Shown: positions 55,865-63,916 of the stretch, piece by piece | How the letters are laid out: each line of letters starts with the position of its first letter | Numbering within the stretch: position 1 is the first letter of the stretch | The notes under the pieces: generated by a model | Seen by the model: the letters and a program-made list of their open reading frames with translations, nothing else | Database searches by the model: none | Told to the model about the DNA's origin: nothing | Position numbers and translations under genes: made by a program | NCBI GenBank assembly: GCA_029243395.1 | Contig: JAQWSE010000004.1 | Coordinates: forward strand, 62,001 to 126,000 | From: Paracoccaceae bacterium | GTDB lineage: Bacteria > Pseudomonadota > Alphaproteobacteria > Rhodobacterales > Rhodobacteraceae | DNA: 64,000 nt | Reading direction: 5' to 3'

Positions 55865-56806
55865 ATGGTAAGTGAATTAAAAAAAAGAGACTTTAAAATA
55901 CGAAATCTTAAAATCGGTACTAGAGGATCACCCTTAGCTTTGGCTCAAGCTTTTGAAGTTAAAAAAAAAATCTCTCTATCCAGTGACATATCGGAAGACT
56001 GTATAGAAATAATTACCATCAATACTAAAGGCGACAAGATCCAAGATAGGCCACTTACTGAGATTGGAGGAAAGGGTCTTTTTACGGAAGAAATAGAGAA
56101 CCAACTCTTGAGCCATGAAATAGATTTGGCTGTACATTCGATGAAGGACATGCCCACTATTTTTCCAGAAGGCTTAGATATAAAGACTTTTCTTAAAAGA
56201 GAGGATTTTAGAGATTCATTTATTTCCTTAAAATATAAGAATTTTGATGATTTACCTAAAGGAGCAACGGTAGGTTCTTCAAGTTTAAGAAGACGTGCTC
56301 AACTTCTTCATAGAAGGCCTGATATTAGTTTAGTGGAATTCAGAGGAAATGTACAAACTAGGTTGAAAAAATTGGAATCTGGTGTAGCCGAAGCAACATT
56401 TTTGGCATGTGCAGGTTTGTTACGTTTGGGTATGAATAAACTAGTTAGACCAATTTCACCTGAAATTATGATGCCAGCGGTGGCGCAAGGGGTCATTGGG
56501 GTCCAGCAGAGAGTTAATGACGTAGAGATGACCGCTATTCTTTTTCCTCTTAATGATAAAGAAACAGAAATTCAAGTGATGGTGGAAAGAGCTTTCCTAA
56601 AAGTTTTAGATGGTTCGTGTCGTACACCTATAGGAGCTTTTTCTAAATTGGAAGGAAGTGAAATCATTTTTAGAGGGGAAATTCTTAGAGTGAATGGATC
56701 AGAGGTGATATCCGGATCCTGGCAAGGTTCGACTTTAAATCCAATTGAATTAGGTGAAAGAGCGGGTAGAGAATTAAAAGGAAAGATTGGTGACGCTTTC
56801 TTTTAA
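55865..56806 (+). CDS. hemC: Hydroxymethylbilane synthase (porphobilinogen deaminase)
   Basis: HemC joins four porphobilinogens into hydroxymethylbilane. The 313-residue protein has KIGTRGSPLALAQAFEV, GGKGLFTEEIENQLLSHEIDLAVHSMKDMPT, VGSSSLRRRAQLLHRRPDI and FRGNVQTRLKKLESG. LDGSCRTPIGAFSKL carries the cysteine that holds the dipyrromethane cofactor. A run of ten A (55961-55970) encodes lysines early in the gene. It overlaps hemD by 20 bases and leads the hemC-hemD-mic60-hemY operon. Confidence 0.97.
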   Translation: MVSELKKRDFKIRNLKIGTRGSPLALAQAFEVKKKISLSSDISEDCIEIITINTKGDKIQDRPLTEIGGKGLFTEEIENQLLSHEIDLAVHSMKDMPTIFPEGLDIKTFLKREDFRDSFISLKYKNFDDLPKGATVGSSSLRRRAQLLHRRPDISLVEFRGNVQTRLKKLESGVAEATFLACAGLLRLGMNKLVRPISPEIMMPAVAQGVIGVQQRVNDVEMTAILFPLNDKETEIQVMVERAFLKVLDGSCRTPIGAFSKLEGSEIIFRGEILRVNGSEVISGSWQGSTLNPIELGERAGRELKGKIGDAFF

Positions 56807-57542
56807 AAAGCCAATAATTTTAACTAGGGTCAATGCAGACAATAAAGAATTTGTTCAATCATTTTCTGAGCTTTATCCCAATATAGATGTTAATCAATCT
56901 TTTAGATTTCTATCTTTGTTTGAAATAGTTCTTGAGAGAAAACTTCAAGAAAAATTAGATTTTGATTATTTAGTTTGTACTTCTAGGTACGCCATTCAAG
57001 CTATACCTAGTTCTGAAAACGTTGTAAGTAAATACATGCTTTGTGTGGGCAAACGTACCGCGCTTGCTGCAATGGAAAGGGGTTTTAATAAAGTTTTTTA
57101 CCCGAAAGTTGGAAATGCTTCAAACTTAGTAAAACTAATATCATTAAAAGTTGAAGACAAGAATTCCAATCTTCATTATTTAAGAGGTAAAGAAGTATCT
57201 TATGATCTTAAGCTAGAACTAGAAAAATTTGGCTACAAAGTTCATGAGACGATTGTTTATCGACAAAAGAAACTGAAATTGGCCGAGAAAATCAGAAACT
57301 TCCTTACTAATGAAAACGTAGGAGGAGTTATTTTTTTTTCTGCCAATGTGGCAAAAAGTTTTTGCCATTACTTTAAAAAATTTCCAGAGGACTTCTTGTT
57401 TTTTTGTATTAGTGATAGAGTGGCTCAAGAGGTTCTTAAAACTCAGGTACAACATGATTATAAAATTAGGGTAGCGTCTGAACCAACTACAAAGGAAATC
57501 ATGAAATTAGTTTATAATGAAGAAGTTGTTCGCCAGCATTAA
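56787..57542 (+). CDS. hemD: Uroporphyrinogen-III synthase
   Basis: HemD closes and inverts hydroxymethylbilane to uroporphyrinogen III. Sequence conservation is low in this family. Supporting features are PIILTRVNADNKEFVQSFSEL, DYLVCTSRYAIQAI, LCVGKRTALAAMERGFNKV, LHYLRGKEVSYDLKLELEKFGYKVHETIVYRQKK and VIFFSANVAKSFCHYF, together with the position directly after hemC. AAGGA lies five bases before TTG 56787 and eight before GTG 56790; either may be the start. At 251 residues it has normal length. Confidence 0.9.
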   Translation: MVTLSFKKPIILTRVNADNKEFVQSFSELYPNIDVNQSFRFLSLFEIVLERKLQEKLDFDYLVCTSRYAIQAIPSSENVVSKYMLCVGKRTALAAMERGFNKVFYPKVGNASNLVKLISLKVEDKNSNLHYLRGKEVSYDLKLELEKFGYKVHETIVYRQKKLKLAEKIRNFLTNENVGGVIFFSANVAKSFCHYFKKFPEDFLFFCISDRVAQEVLKTQVQHDYKIRVASEPTTKEIMKLVYNEEVVRQH

Positions 57543-57562
57543 CTATCTTTAGGAGTCAATTT

Positions 57563-58687
57563 ATGAAAGCTAATAATAAACCTGCTAATGGTAGAAGAAA
57601 GGTTCAGAAGGCAAGAGAGATTGGATCACAAAAGGGTGATGAAAATAGTGGAATATCTAAAGCACAAACTGGTAGTGATACCCCTGGAGAAAGAGAAGAT
57701 TCCGCAAATGTAGAAACTAGTAAGAACAATTTTTACAAGGAATTGAAAAGCAAAAAGAAAGACCCCTTAATTGTTTTCCTGGGCAGCTTACTAGTGATTG
57801 TTATCGTGCTTTTTTTCTCATTAAGTGTATGGTTTTATCAAATTATCTTAGAGCATGAGAATAAATTAAATGGACTGACTCAAAGGCTGGAAGACATGCC
57901 TGCACCAATAAGTGAAGGCCGATTAGGTTTGATAATTAAGAAGTCTAATAAGAAATTGGAATCCAGAATTAATGCTGATTTGATTTCAATAGAAGGCAAA
58001 ATTCTAGAAATTAAACAAGAATTGGGGAGTTTCCCTCAACCAATGAGTGAAGGAAAAGTTGGATTAATGTTAGACAGAGGGATCACACAGTTTAGGAAAG
58101 ATATAGAAGAGAAAGTCAATGGAGTCCTGAGTTCTTTTCAACAGTTAGATCAAACACAGGCTCAAAAAAATGATCTTGATCCCGAAATAAGAAGAAAACT
58201 TAAAGAATTGGAGTTATCTGTAGAAACCTTAACTGGAACTATAGGTCTAGAAATTCTTTCAAAATCTATAAGTGAAGAGATCTTAGATTTAAAGAGGTTG
58301 GTCAAAACTAGAAAGAAAACTAGTTTTACGTCAGAAACTACCTCAAGGAAATTAAGTTCAGACATTAGTCCAAAAGATTTCACGTCAATAGCGAAGAGAT
58401 TTTCTGAGTATGCTTATAATGCTATTAAACAAGATATGACATCTAAGAAAAAGGATGGATTTTTTAATTCTATTGTAAACAAATTCCAATTAGTTTTTGT
58501 ACAAAGATCTTTGACACCTCAAGAGGGAAATTCGGTCGATGCTATACTATCAAGAGCAGAAGCTGCGCTTAATATGAGAGACTATGAAAAGGTGTTAGAT
58601 GAACTAAACCAATTACCTCAAGGCGCATTAGAAGTAATGATGGAATGGAAAAAAAGTTTTGATAGTTTCTTGGAAGAAAAAAGATAG
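57563..58687 (+). CDS. Mitofilin (Mic60)-like inner-membrane protein
   Basis: The 374-residue protein has a hydrophilic N-terminal tail, one membrane span at about residues 68-92 (PLIVFLGSLLVIVIVLFFSL), a long coiled-coil periplasmic part, and a C-terminal mitofilin signature (QRSLTPQEGNSVDAILSRAEAALNMRDYEKVLDELNQLP). Alphaproteobacterial Mic60 is the ancestor of the cristae-organising protein of mitochondria, and shapes or contacts the envelope. It lies in its conserved place between hemD and hemY. Two similar MPAPISEGRLGLI and FPQPMSEGKVGLM segments indicate an internal repeat. Confidence 0.92.
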   Translation: MKANNKPANGRRKVQKAREIGSQKGDENSGISKAQTGSDTPGEREDSANVETSKNNFYKELKSKKKDPLIVFLGSLLVIVIVLFFSLSVWFYQIILEHENKLNGLTQRLEDMPAPISEGRLGLIIKKSNKKLESRINADLISIEGKILEIKQELGSFPQPMSEGKVGLMLDRGITQFRKDIEEKVNGVLSSFQQLDQTQAQKNDLDPEIRRKLKELELSVETLTGTIGLEILSKSISEEILDLKRLVKTRKKTSFTSETTSRKLSSDISPKDFTSIAKRFSEYAYNAIKQDMTSKKKDGFFNSIVNKFQLVFVQRSLTPQEGNSVDAILSRAEAALNMRDYEKVLDELNQLPQGALEVMMEWKKSFDSFLEEKR

Positions 58688-58696
58688 AGATTAAAT

Positions 58697-60163
58697 ATGG
58701 TTTTCTCTCTCATTAGAGGTGGTATTATATTGCTTCTGGCAGGGGGGCTAACCTATTTTTTTGTTTATATAGAAAATCTCCCAGGTTTTCTAATTTTCGA
58801 AATAAATGAAAAAGAATTAAAACTTTCTTTGTTGATTTCAGTGATTCTTCTCATCTTTTTTGGGTTTATTTTTTGGTTAAGTTTAAAAATTTTGGGTTTC
58901 CTTTTGGCAGTCGTAGATTTTCTTATGGGAAAAGATACAGCGCTCCAAAGGTTTTTCAAAAGGATTAGATATCGAAAAAGCCAGAAAGCTTTAAATAGTG
59001 CTATTATTGCTTTAACTGAGAAGGAAAACAAAAAAGTTCTGTTAGAAATAGCAAAGGCACGAGCTAATCCTGATTTTGAAAAAATAGTTCATTTACTTGA
59101 AGCCCAAGCTGAAGAGGCCTTGGGTCATCAAGAGAAGGCAGATAAATTATATAAGGAATTATTGTCAAACAAAGATACGAGGTTGGTTGCTATTGGGGGA
59201 TTAATTCGGTCAAGGATTGTGAGTGGTGATATGAATGTAGCATCGCAACTTGCTGAAAAAGCTGTTCTATTAAAGCCTAAGAGCCTTCAGGCTTTGAACA
59301 CACTTTTTAAGATTCAATGTGATCTCGAAAATTGGGCTGGTGCAAGAAAGACATTAGTTTCTCAGCAAAATATGGAGAAGAATACAAGAGAAATTAGATT
59401 GAGGCAGGAGGCATTAATATTATATGCTGATGCCAAACAAAAAAAATCTGAAGGAGACGTTCCCTCAGCATTGGAGAAAATAAGGGAATCAGTTAGAAAA
59501 AGTCCTAGTTTGGTGCCAGCTGTTTGTCAGGCAAGTGAACTTGAAAAAATATCTGGTAAAATCAAGAATGCTGAGAAACTGCTTAAAGCATGTTGGAGGA
59601 TTGAACCTCATCCAGATTTAGCAAAATCTTTTGCAGAACTTTTACCAGATGAAACACCACCTGATAGGTTAAAGAGATTTAAAATACTTTTTAATAATCT
59701 AAATAATGACAATATTGTAAAGGTAACGAAGGCGGAGCTTTTATTAGCAGCGGAGGATTTTCCTGCTGCGAGGAGGATACTAGTCAAGCTGATAAATGAA
59801 AAACCCGATAGTCAAACCTTTATATTAATGGCAGCAATTGAAAAAGGATCAGGTGCGTCAGAAGAAATAATTCAAGGTTGGCTGTCCAAAGCTTTTTCAG
59901 CATCAAGGCCTCCGGTTTGGTTTTGTAATTCATGCAATAATGTGAGTGATTGGAGTCCTTTTTGCTCTAAATGCCGTGGTTTTGATACTTATGTTTGGGG
60001 TTTACCTGAAACTAACAAGATTTTCTCTGAAAGTGATGCCCTCTTACCAATGATTATTGGAAAATCAGAAAAAGAACCCAGTTATTCTCCCGATGAAGAG
60101 ATTATTCCAAATGATGGAAAATTAGAAATCTCCAAAGATCAAGAAAATAAAAATGCTGTTTAA
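58697..60163 (+). CDS. hemY: HemY-type TPR membrane protein with C-terminal CxxC pairs
   Basis: The 488-residue protein has two N-terminal membrane segments (about residues 5-25 and 43-70) and a HemY_N region with ALNSAIIALTEKENKKVLLEIAKARANPDFEKIVHLLEAQAEEALG. A TPR domain follows, and near residue 413 a CNSCNNVSDWSPFCSKC motif with two CxxC pairs. Its position after hemC-hemD-mic60 is conserved in alphaproteobacteria. Despite the name, a role in heme synthesis is unproven. The layout of membrane anchor, TPRs and rubredoxin-like metal site resembles LapB of enterobacteria. Confidence 0.9.
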   Translation: MVFSLIRGGIILLLAGGLTYFFVYIENLPGFLIFEINEKELKLSLLISVILLIFFGFIFWLSLKILGFLLAVVDFLMGKDTALQRFFKRIRYRKSQKALNSAIIALTEKENKKVLLEIAKARANPDFEKIVHLLEAQAEEALGHQEKADKLYKELLSNKDTRLVAIGGLIRSRIVSGDMNVASQLAEKAVLLKPKSLQALNTLFKIQCDLENWAGARKTLVSQQNMEKNTREIRLRQEALILYADAKQKKSEGDVPSALEKIRESVRKSPSLVPAVCQASELEKISGKIKNAEKLLKACWRIEPHPDLAKSFAELLPDETPPDRLKRFKILFNNLNNDNIVKVTKAELLLAAEDFPAARRILVKLINEKPDSQTFILMAAIEKGSGASEEIIQGWLSKAFSASRPPVWFCNSCNNVSDWSPFCSKCRGFDTYVWGLPETNKIFSESDALLPMIIGKSEKEPSYSPDEEIIPNDGKLEISKDQENKNAV

Positions 60164-60183
60164 AAGAATAAATGAAAGAAAAT

Positions 60184-61005
60184 TCATTCAAATATTTCAG
60201 GACCTGTTGCAACATGTATTCCGCCATCCAGGGGTAAAATAGCTCCAGTGACATAACTACCACCTGGCCCACAGAGAAACAAAATAGAACTCTTAATATC
60301 ATTGGGATGGCCTATCCTACCGATAGGAACATTTTTCGAAACTTTACGTTCTTTTTCTCTGTTGCCCACTGCAAACTCAGTCATTCTAGATAAAAAAGGT
60401 CCCGGTGCAAGCGCATTAACGGTAATTTTTTGTCTGGCTAATTCCTTAGCAAGTATTCTGGTAATTTGATGCACTGCAGCTTTTGATGCAGAATAAGAAT
60501 AGGGACCATCAGCTAAAGCTGCTGTACCCATTACCGACCCAATATTAATTATTCTTGATGGGTAGTCTAGGCTAGCTTTTGATGCAAGCTTAGGTAACAA
60601 GCATTGAGTTAAATGGAAAAGGGCTGTCACATTTACTTTCATTACTTTGTCCCACGCATGGTACGGAAATTTTCCCAATGGAGCCCCCCAGGAGACACCT
60701 GAGTTATTGATCAAAATATCTAAGTGCTCTTCCTTCTTCTCAAAATACCTAACTAACTTTTCTATTCCCATTTCTGAACTTAAATCAGAGCAGAAATATT
60801 CAACTTTGTGTAGTGGGTTTTTAGCATTTATTTCAAGTGAAGTCTTTTGAATTGCTTCTAGTTTTCTACTTGTTATATAAACCTTTGCTCCTGAAAAAGC
60901 GAGAACTTCAGTAATTATTTTACCAATTCCACTGCCACCGCCAGTGATTATGGATATTTTATCTTCGATATTAAAAAGTTCGTTCATTATGTTCTTTTTA
61001 TCCAT
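60184..61005 (-). CDS. SDR family oxidoreductase
   Basis: The 273-residue classical SDR has the cofactor motif ISIITGGGSGIGKIITEVLAFSGAKVYITSR, ILINNSGVSWG (NNSG), the catalytic serine in IINIGSVMG, the tyrosine-x3-lysine YSYSASKAAVHQITRILAKELA, and a final VTGAILPLDGGIHVATGP. It is close to RhlG-like and fatty-acid or polyketide ketoreductases. The TSRK segment after the glycine motif suggests NADPH use. The substrate is unknown. It lies after the AEC transporter gene (19 bases), possibly cotranscribed. Confidence 0.9.
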   Translation of the reverse strand: MDKKNIMNELFNIEDKISIITGGGSGIGKIITEVLAFSGAKVYITSRKLEAIQKTSLEINAKNPLHKVEYFCSDLSSEMGIEKLVRYFEKKEEHLDILINNSGVSWGAPLGKFPYHAWDKVMKVNVTALFHLTQCLLPKLASKASLDYPSRIINIGSVMGTAALADGPYSYSASKAAVHQITRILAKELARQKITVNALAPGPFLSRMTEFAVGNREKERKVSKNVPIGRIGHPNDIKSSILFLCGPGGSYVTGAILPLDGGIHVATGPEIFE

Positions 61006-61024
61006 CTTATAACCTTACTTTCTA

Positions 61025-61960
61025 CTAAGAAATATTCAACACAAAATACAGTGCAATAGGAAGGGTGAATGTTGATAGAATTGTTGTAAGAACTATGGAA
61101 TTTGCACTTTCCCTTTTGAAGACTCCATAATATTCAGCAAGAACAAAAACATTAGCAGCAACAGGTAAAGAAGCACATAATATAGCAGTTTGAAGCCACA
61201 CAGTTTTTTCTGTTGGCCATAGGAAGAATATTAAAACTATAAGACACGGATGTAATATTAATTTACCAGCTGAAATTATGGCTAAATCAATTTTTTGGTG
61301 TGTTGGAAATCTCAAAGTTATTGAGGCACCCAATGCAATTAACGCTACTGGTGCAGCTGCACCAGCAACTGTTTCAATAAATACTTCCATCGGTGATACA
61401 ATATTGATCTTTAATTGGGAAAAGAACATGCCAAAGCAAACAGCAACCAGTAATGGCTGAGAGATGATTCTTCTCACCAGTTTATAAATCAGATCAATAA
61501 CGGATGTTTTTTTTTCTGAAATAGCGATGAAGAAAGATGAACAGGTCAATAATACTATCGTGTCTACTAACAGAATAAACGCTAATGGTAGAGCGGCTTC
61601 ATTTCCAAAAGCAACCAAAGACATTGGAATACCTATATAACCATAATTGGGATAGGAAATGTTTAAACCCATAATAGTACTTTTTGACAGGTTTTTATTG
61701 AATATTTTACCTGATAAGACGGTAATGAGTATCAGTATAATTGTTGCAGTTTCGTAGCAAAAAAGAAATTTAAAATCAAAGGAATCATTTGAGTAGGTCT
61801 TAGAAATATTGGAGAACAACATGGTGGGCATAAGGATATAAAATGCAAATCGGGATAAGAAAATTGTTTTCTGCTCATCTAAAAATTTTATAGACTTGAG
61901 TATTGTACCAAGAAATATAAGAGCAAAAAAAGGTGCTGTGATTTCAATTACTTGTTGCAT
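61025..61960 (-). CDS. AEC family transporter
   Basis: The 311-residue membrane protein has about ten hydrophobic segments and starts QQVIEITAPFFALIFLGTILKSIKFLDEQKTIFLSRFAFYILMPTMLFSNIS, which is typical of the auxin-efflux-carrier family. It contains ISYPNYGYIGIPMSLVAFG and AAAPVALIALGASITLRF, the two crossover motifs. Bacterial members export or exchange dicarboxylates such as malate; the substrate cannot be told here. It is the upstream member of a pair with the SDR gene. Confidence 0.9.
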   Translation of the reverse strand: MQQVIEITAPFFALIFLGTILKSIKFLDEQKTIFLSRFAFYILMPTMLFSNISKTYSNDSFDFKFLFCYETATIILILITVLSGKIFNKNLSKSTIMGLNISYPNYGYIGIPMSLVAFGNEAALPLAFILLVDTIVLLTCSSFFIAISEKKTSVIDLIYKLVRRIISQPLLVAVCFGMFFSQLKINIVSPMEVFIETVAGAAAPVALIALGASITLRFPTHQKIDLAIISAGKLILHPCLIVLIFFLWPTEKTVWLQTAILCASLPVAANVFVLAEYYGVFKRESANSIVLTTILSTFTLPIALYFVLNIS

Positions 61961-62094
61961 TTTTGGTTTTTTTAAAAAAAGTAATTTAAATTAAAATACT
62001 GATGAATTTAAATTTTAAGTGGAAATCTTTAGATAATAAAGCTATGCACTCCTTAACATAAAGTAAATTACAAAGTCTAAAACCGTCGAATTAA

Positions 62095-62580
62095 ATGTTT
62101 TTATATAGAAAAATTTTCATTTTAACTTTTATGGGCATCCTGATTTTTTATGATGGGTTTTCTGAATCCGTTGCAGAAGAATCACCTAAATCTTTGACAG
62201 ATTTATTTAGACCGTATTGGCCATACAAAGCTTTTTTGGCTATTCCTGGGATAGATTATTTGAAACCGCGGCTGGTTTTAAAAATAAATTCAGAAGGCAG
62301 AATTATGGGAAGGAGCAGATGTCTAGAAATAGATAACCTGGACCAAAGGAGAATTTTAGACCCTTTAGCAAAAATGACCAATGAACAACTTCACAGAGTA
62401 GTTTGCAAATCAATGAAGAAAGCCATTAAAGAGATAGATTATTTGCCGATTATTGAAATTCTCGAACCTGATGAAGAGATACTAATAAAATTTGATTTTT
62501 CTGAAGGTATAGTAAGTTCCTCAAAGAGGGTCATTGAACGGATTCAAGTAGTACCTGAAAATTCTGAAAATTCTGGATAA
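62095..62580 (+). CDS. Small exported protein, TolA/TonB C-terminal-like (tentative)
   Basis: I do not recognise this 161-residue protein with certainty. It has a signal peptide (MFLYRKIFILTFMGILIFYDGFSESVAEE). The mature part reads LVLKINSEGRIMGRSRCLEI, then a helix QLHRVVCKSMKKAIKEIDYLP, then DEEILIKFDFSEGI. A strand - helix with basic residues - LP - strand ending in a [K/R]FD pattern is reminiscent of TolA or TonB C-terminal domains, and the two cysteines could form a disulfide. No membrane anchor or proline-rich spacer is present, so it would be a free periplasmic domain. It precedes the tRNA-Thr gene. Confidence 0.6.
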   Translation: MFLYRKIFILTFMGILIFYDGFSESVAEESPKSLTDLFRPYWPYKAFLAIPGIDYLKPRLVLKINSEGRIMGRSRCLEIDNLDQRRILDPLAKMTNEQLHRVVCKSMKKAIKEIDYLPIIEILEPDEEILIKFDFSEGIVSSSKRVIERIQVVPENSENSG

Positions 62581-62610
62581 AGTATACACAAGCCTGTAAT
62601 CTGAAAAAAT

Positions 62611-62686
62611 GCCGGTGTAGCTCAGCTGGTAGAGCGCATCATTCGTAATGATGGGGTCGTAGGTTCAAGTCCTATCACCGGCACCA
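62611..62686 (+). tRNA. tRNA-Thr (anticodon CGT)
   Basis: The 76 bases fold into a complete cloverleaf. The acceptor stem is GCCGGTG/CACCGGC with encoded CCA, the D stem GCTC/GAGC, and the anticodon stem CATCA/TGATG with loop TTCGTAA (anticodon CGT, reading ACG). The T stem is GTAGG/CCTAT around TTCAAGT. The gene is intact, although an integrase gene begins 78 bases downstream. Confidence 0.97.
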
Positions 62687-62741
62687 GCTTTCTTTAAAAA
62701 GCCCAAAGAATTCTGATTGTTAACCTTTTGTGATCTAAAAG

Positions 62742-62762
62742 GGTAGGACAAACGGTAGGACA
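62742..62762 (+). repeat. Tandem 9-bp direct repeat between tRNA-Thr and the integrase
   Basis: GGTAGGACA occurs at 62742-62750 and again at 62754-62762, separated by AAC (12-base period), ending three bases before the integrase start codon. Such short repeats beside an attachment site may bind integrase or excisionase arms. The second copy also supplies the AGGA ribosome site. Confidence 0.7.
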
Positions 62763-62764
62763 TT

Positions 62765-63916
62765 TTGGGAGATTTAAGAGCTAATTATACGTTCAAGAAG
62801 AGAGGAATCTTTTACTTTGAGCGAAGAGTTCCTGCAGATTTAAGGAAGTATTACTTCAAGAATAAGATTGTGGCTTCTTTGAGGACAAAGAGACCACAGA
62901 TTGCTTTGAAGTTATCTAATCAACTCGCAGGAAAACTTGATTTATACTGGTCTTCTCTGAGAACTGAAAAGTTTGGAGAACTATTTTGTGGTCAAGACCT
63001 GAAAAAAGGTAAGGTTTCTATTTATGGAGAAACAGTAACGATCATGGATGCTCTCCATTTATATCTTGATCTAAAAGGAATTGGCAAAGGAGAAAGGTTT
63101 AGGAGATATGCTTATCGATCTATCAATTATCTGGTGAGGGTATCAGGTAATAAATTTTTACATCAGTTTAGTAGGCAAGATGCTAATCTTTTTAGAGACA
63201 CTCTTGTGAAAAGAGGACTTGTTCTTGGGAGTGTCAAAAGAAACTTTCAGACAGTCAGCGCTATTTTTAATTTAGCTTTAAGAGAAAAAGGAATAGAGAT
63301 TCTAAATCCATTTTCCAACATGATCTTTGGTAAAGTGAAGGAAGGCTCCAAGCGCTTACCTATATCCTTGGACAAAATTAGATTAATTCAGAATCAGTGT
63401 TACAAAAAAGATGATGATATAAGATGGCTTGTTGCCTTACTTAGTGACACAGGTATGAGACTTGCTGAAGCATGTGGTCTTCTTATTGAAGATTTGAGAG
63501 TTGATGCTGATATTCCACATGTAGTTGTACGAGCGCATCCTTGGCGACTGCTAAAGACTGAGGCAAGTAAAAGGAAAATACCATTAGTAGGTGCGTCTTT
63601 ATGGGCAGCTAAAAGATTAAATGATAACAAGACTAGCAATTTAGCTTTCCCAAGATATTGTTCCAGCAGTCATTGTAAGGCTGACTACGCAAGTAGTACT
63701 TTAAATAAATGGTTAAGACCTATGGTTCCAAAAGGCTGTGTGGTTCATAGCTTTAGGCATAGTTTTCGAGATAGATTGAGGCAAGTTGATTGCCAATCAG
63801 AAGTGATCGATCAACTAGGAGGTTGGACTTGCTATGGAATTGGTCAAAAGTATGGAAGTGGTTACAAACTAGAAACATTATTAAATTATTTGGTAGAATT
63901 AGAGGTGTCTGAATAA
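62765..63916 (+). CDS. int: Tyrosine-recombinase integrase
   Basis: The 383-residue protein begins with YTFKKRGIFYFERRVPADLRKYY, the N-terminal domain common in alphaproteobacterial island integrases. It has a central SAM-like core-binding domain and a C-terminal catalytic domain. Catalytic residues are the arginine of DTGMRLAEACGL (about residue 231), the HSFR histidine and arginine (about 328-331), the tryptophan of GGW and the tyrosine of GQKYGSGY (about 362). It starts with TTG; an in-frame stop at 62756 rules out a longer form. Lying 78 bases after an intact tRNA-Thr in the same direction, it should integrate its element at that tRNA. It appears complete. Confidence 0.93.
   Translation: MGDLRANYTFKKRGIFYFERRVPADLRKYYFKNKIVASLRTKRPQIALKLSNQLAGKLDLYWSSLRTEKFGELFCGQDLKKGKVSIYGETVTIMDALHLYLDLKGIGKGERFRRYAYRSINYLVRVSGNKFLHQFSRQDANLFRDTLVKRGLVLGSVKRNFQTVSAIFNLALREKGIEILNPFSNMIFGKVKEGSKRLPISLDKIRLIQNQCYKKDDDIRWLVALLSDTGMRLAEACGLLIEDLRVDADIPHVVVRAHPWRLLKTEASKRKIPLVGASLWAAKRLNDNKTSNLAFPRYCSSSHCKADYASSTLNKWLRPMVPKGCVVHSFRHSFRDRLRQVDCQSEVIDQLGGWTCYGIGQKYGSGYKLETLLNYLVELEVSE

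Noticed and set aside
62687-62715. Terminator after tRNA-Thr
   Set aside because: Only a weak 5-bp stem (GCTTT/AAAGC) is present and no T-run follows.
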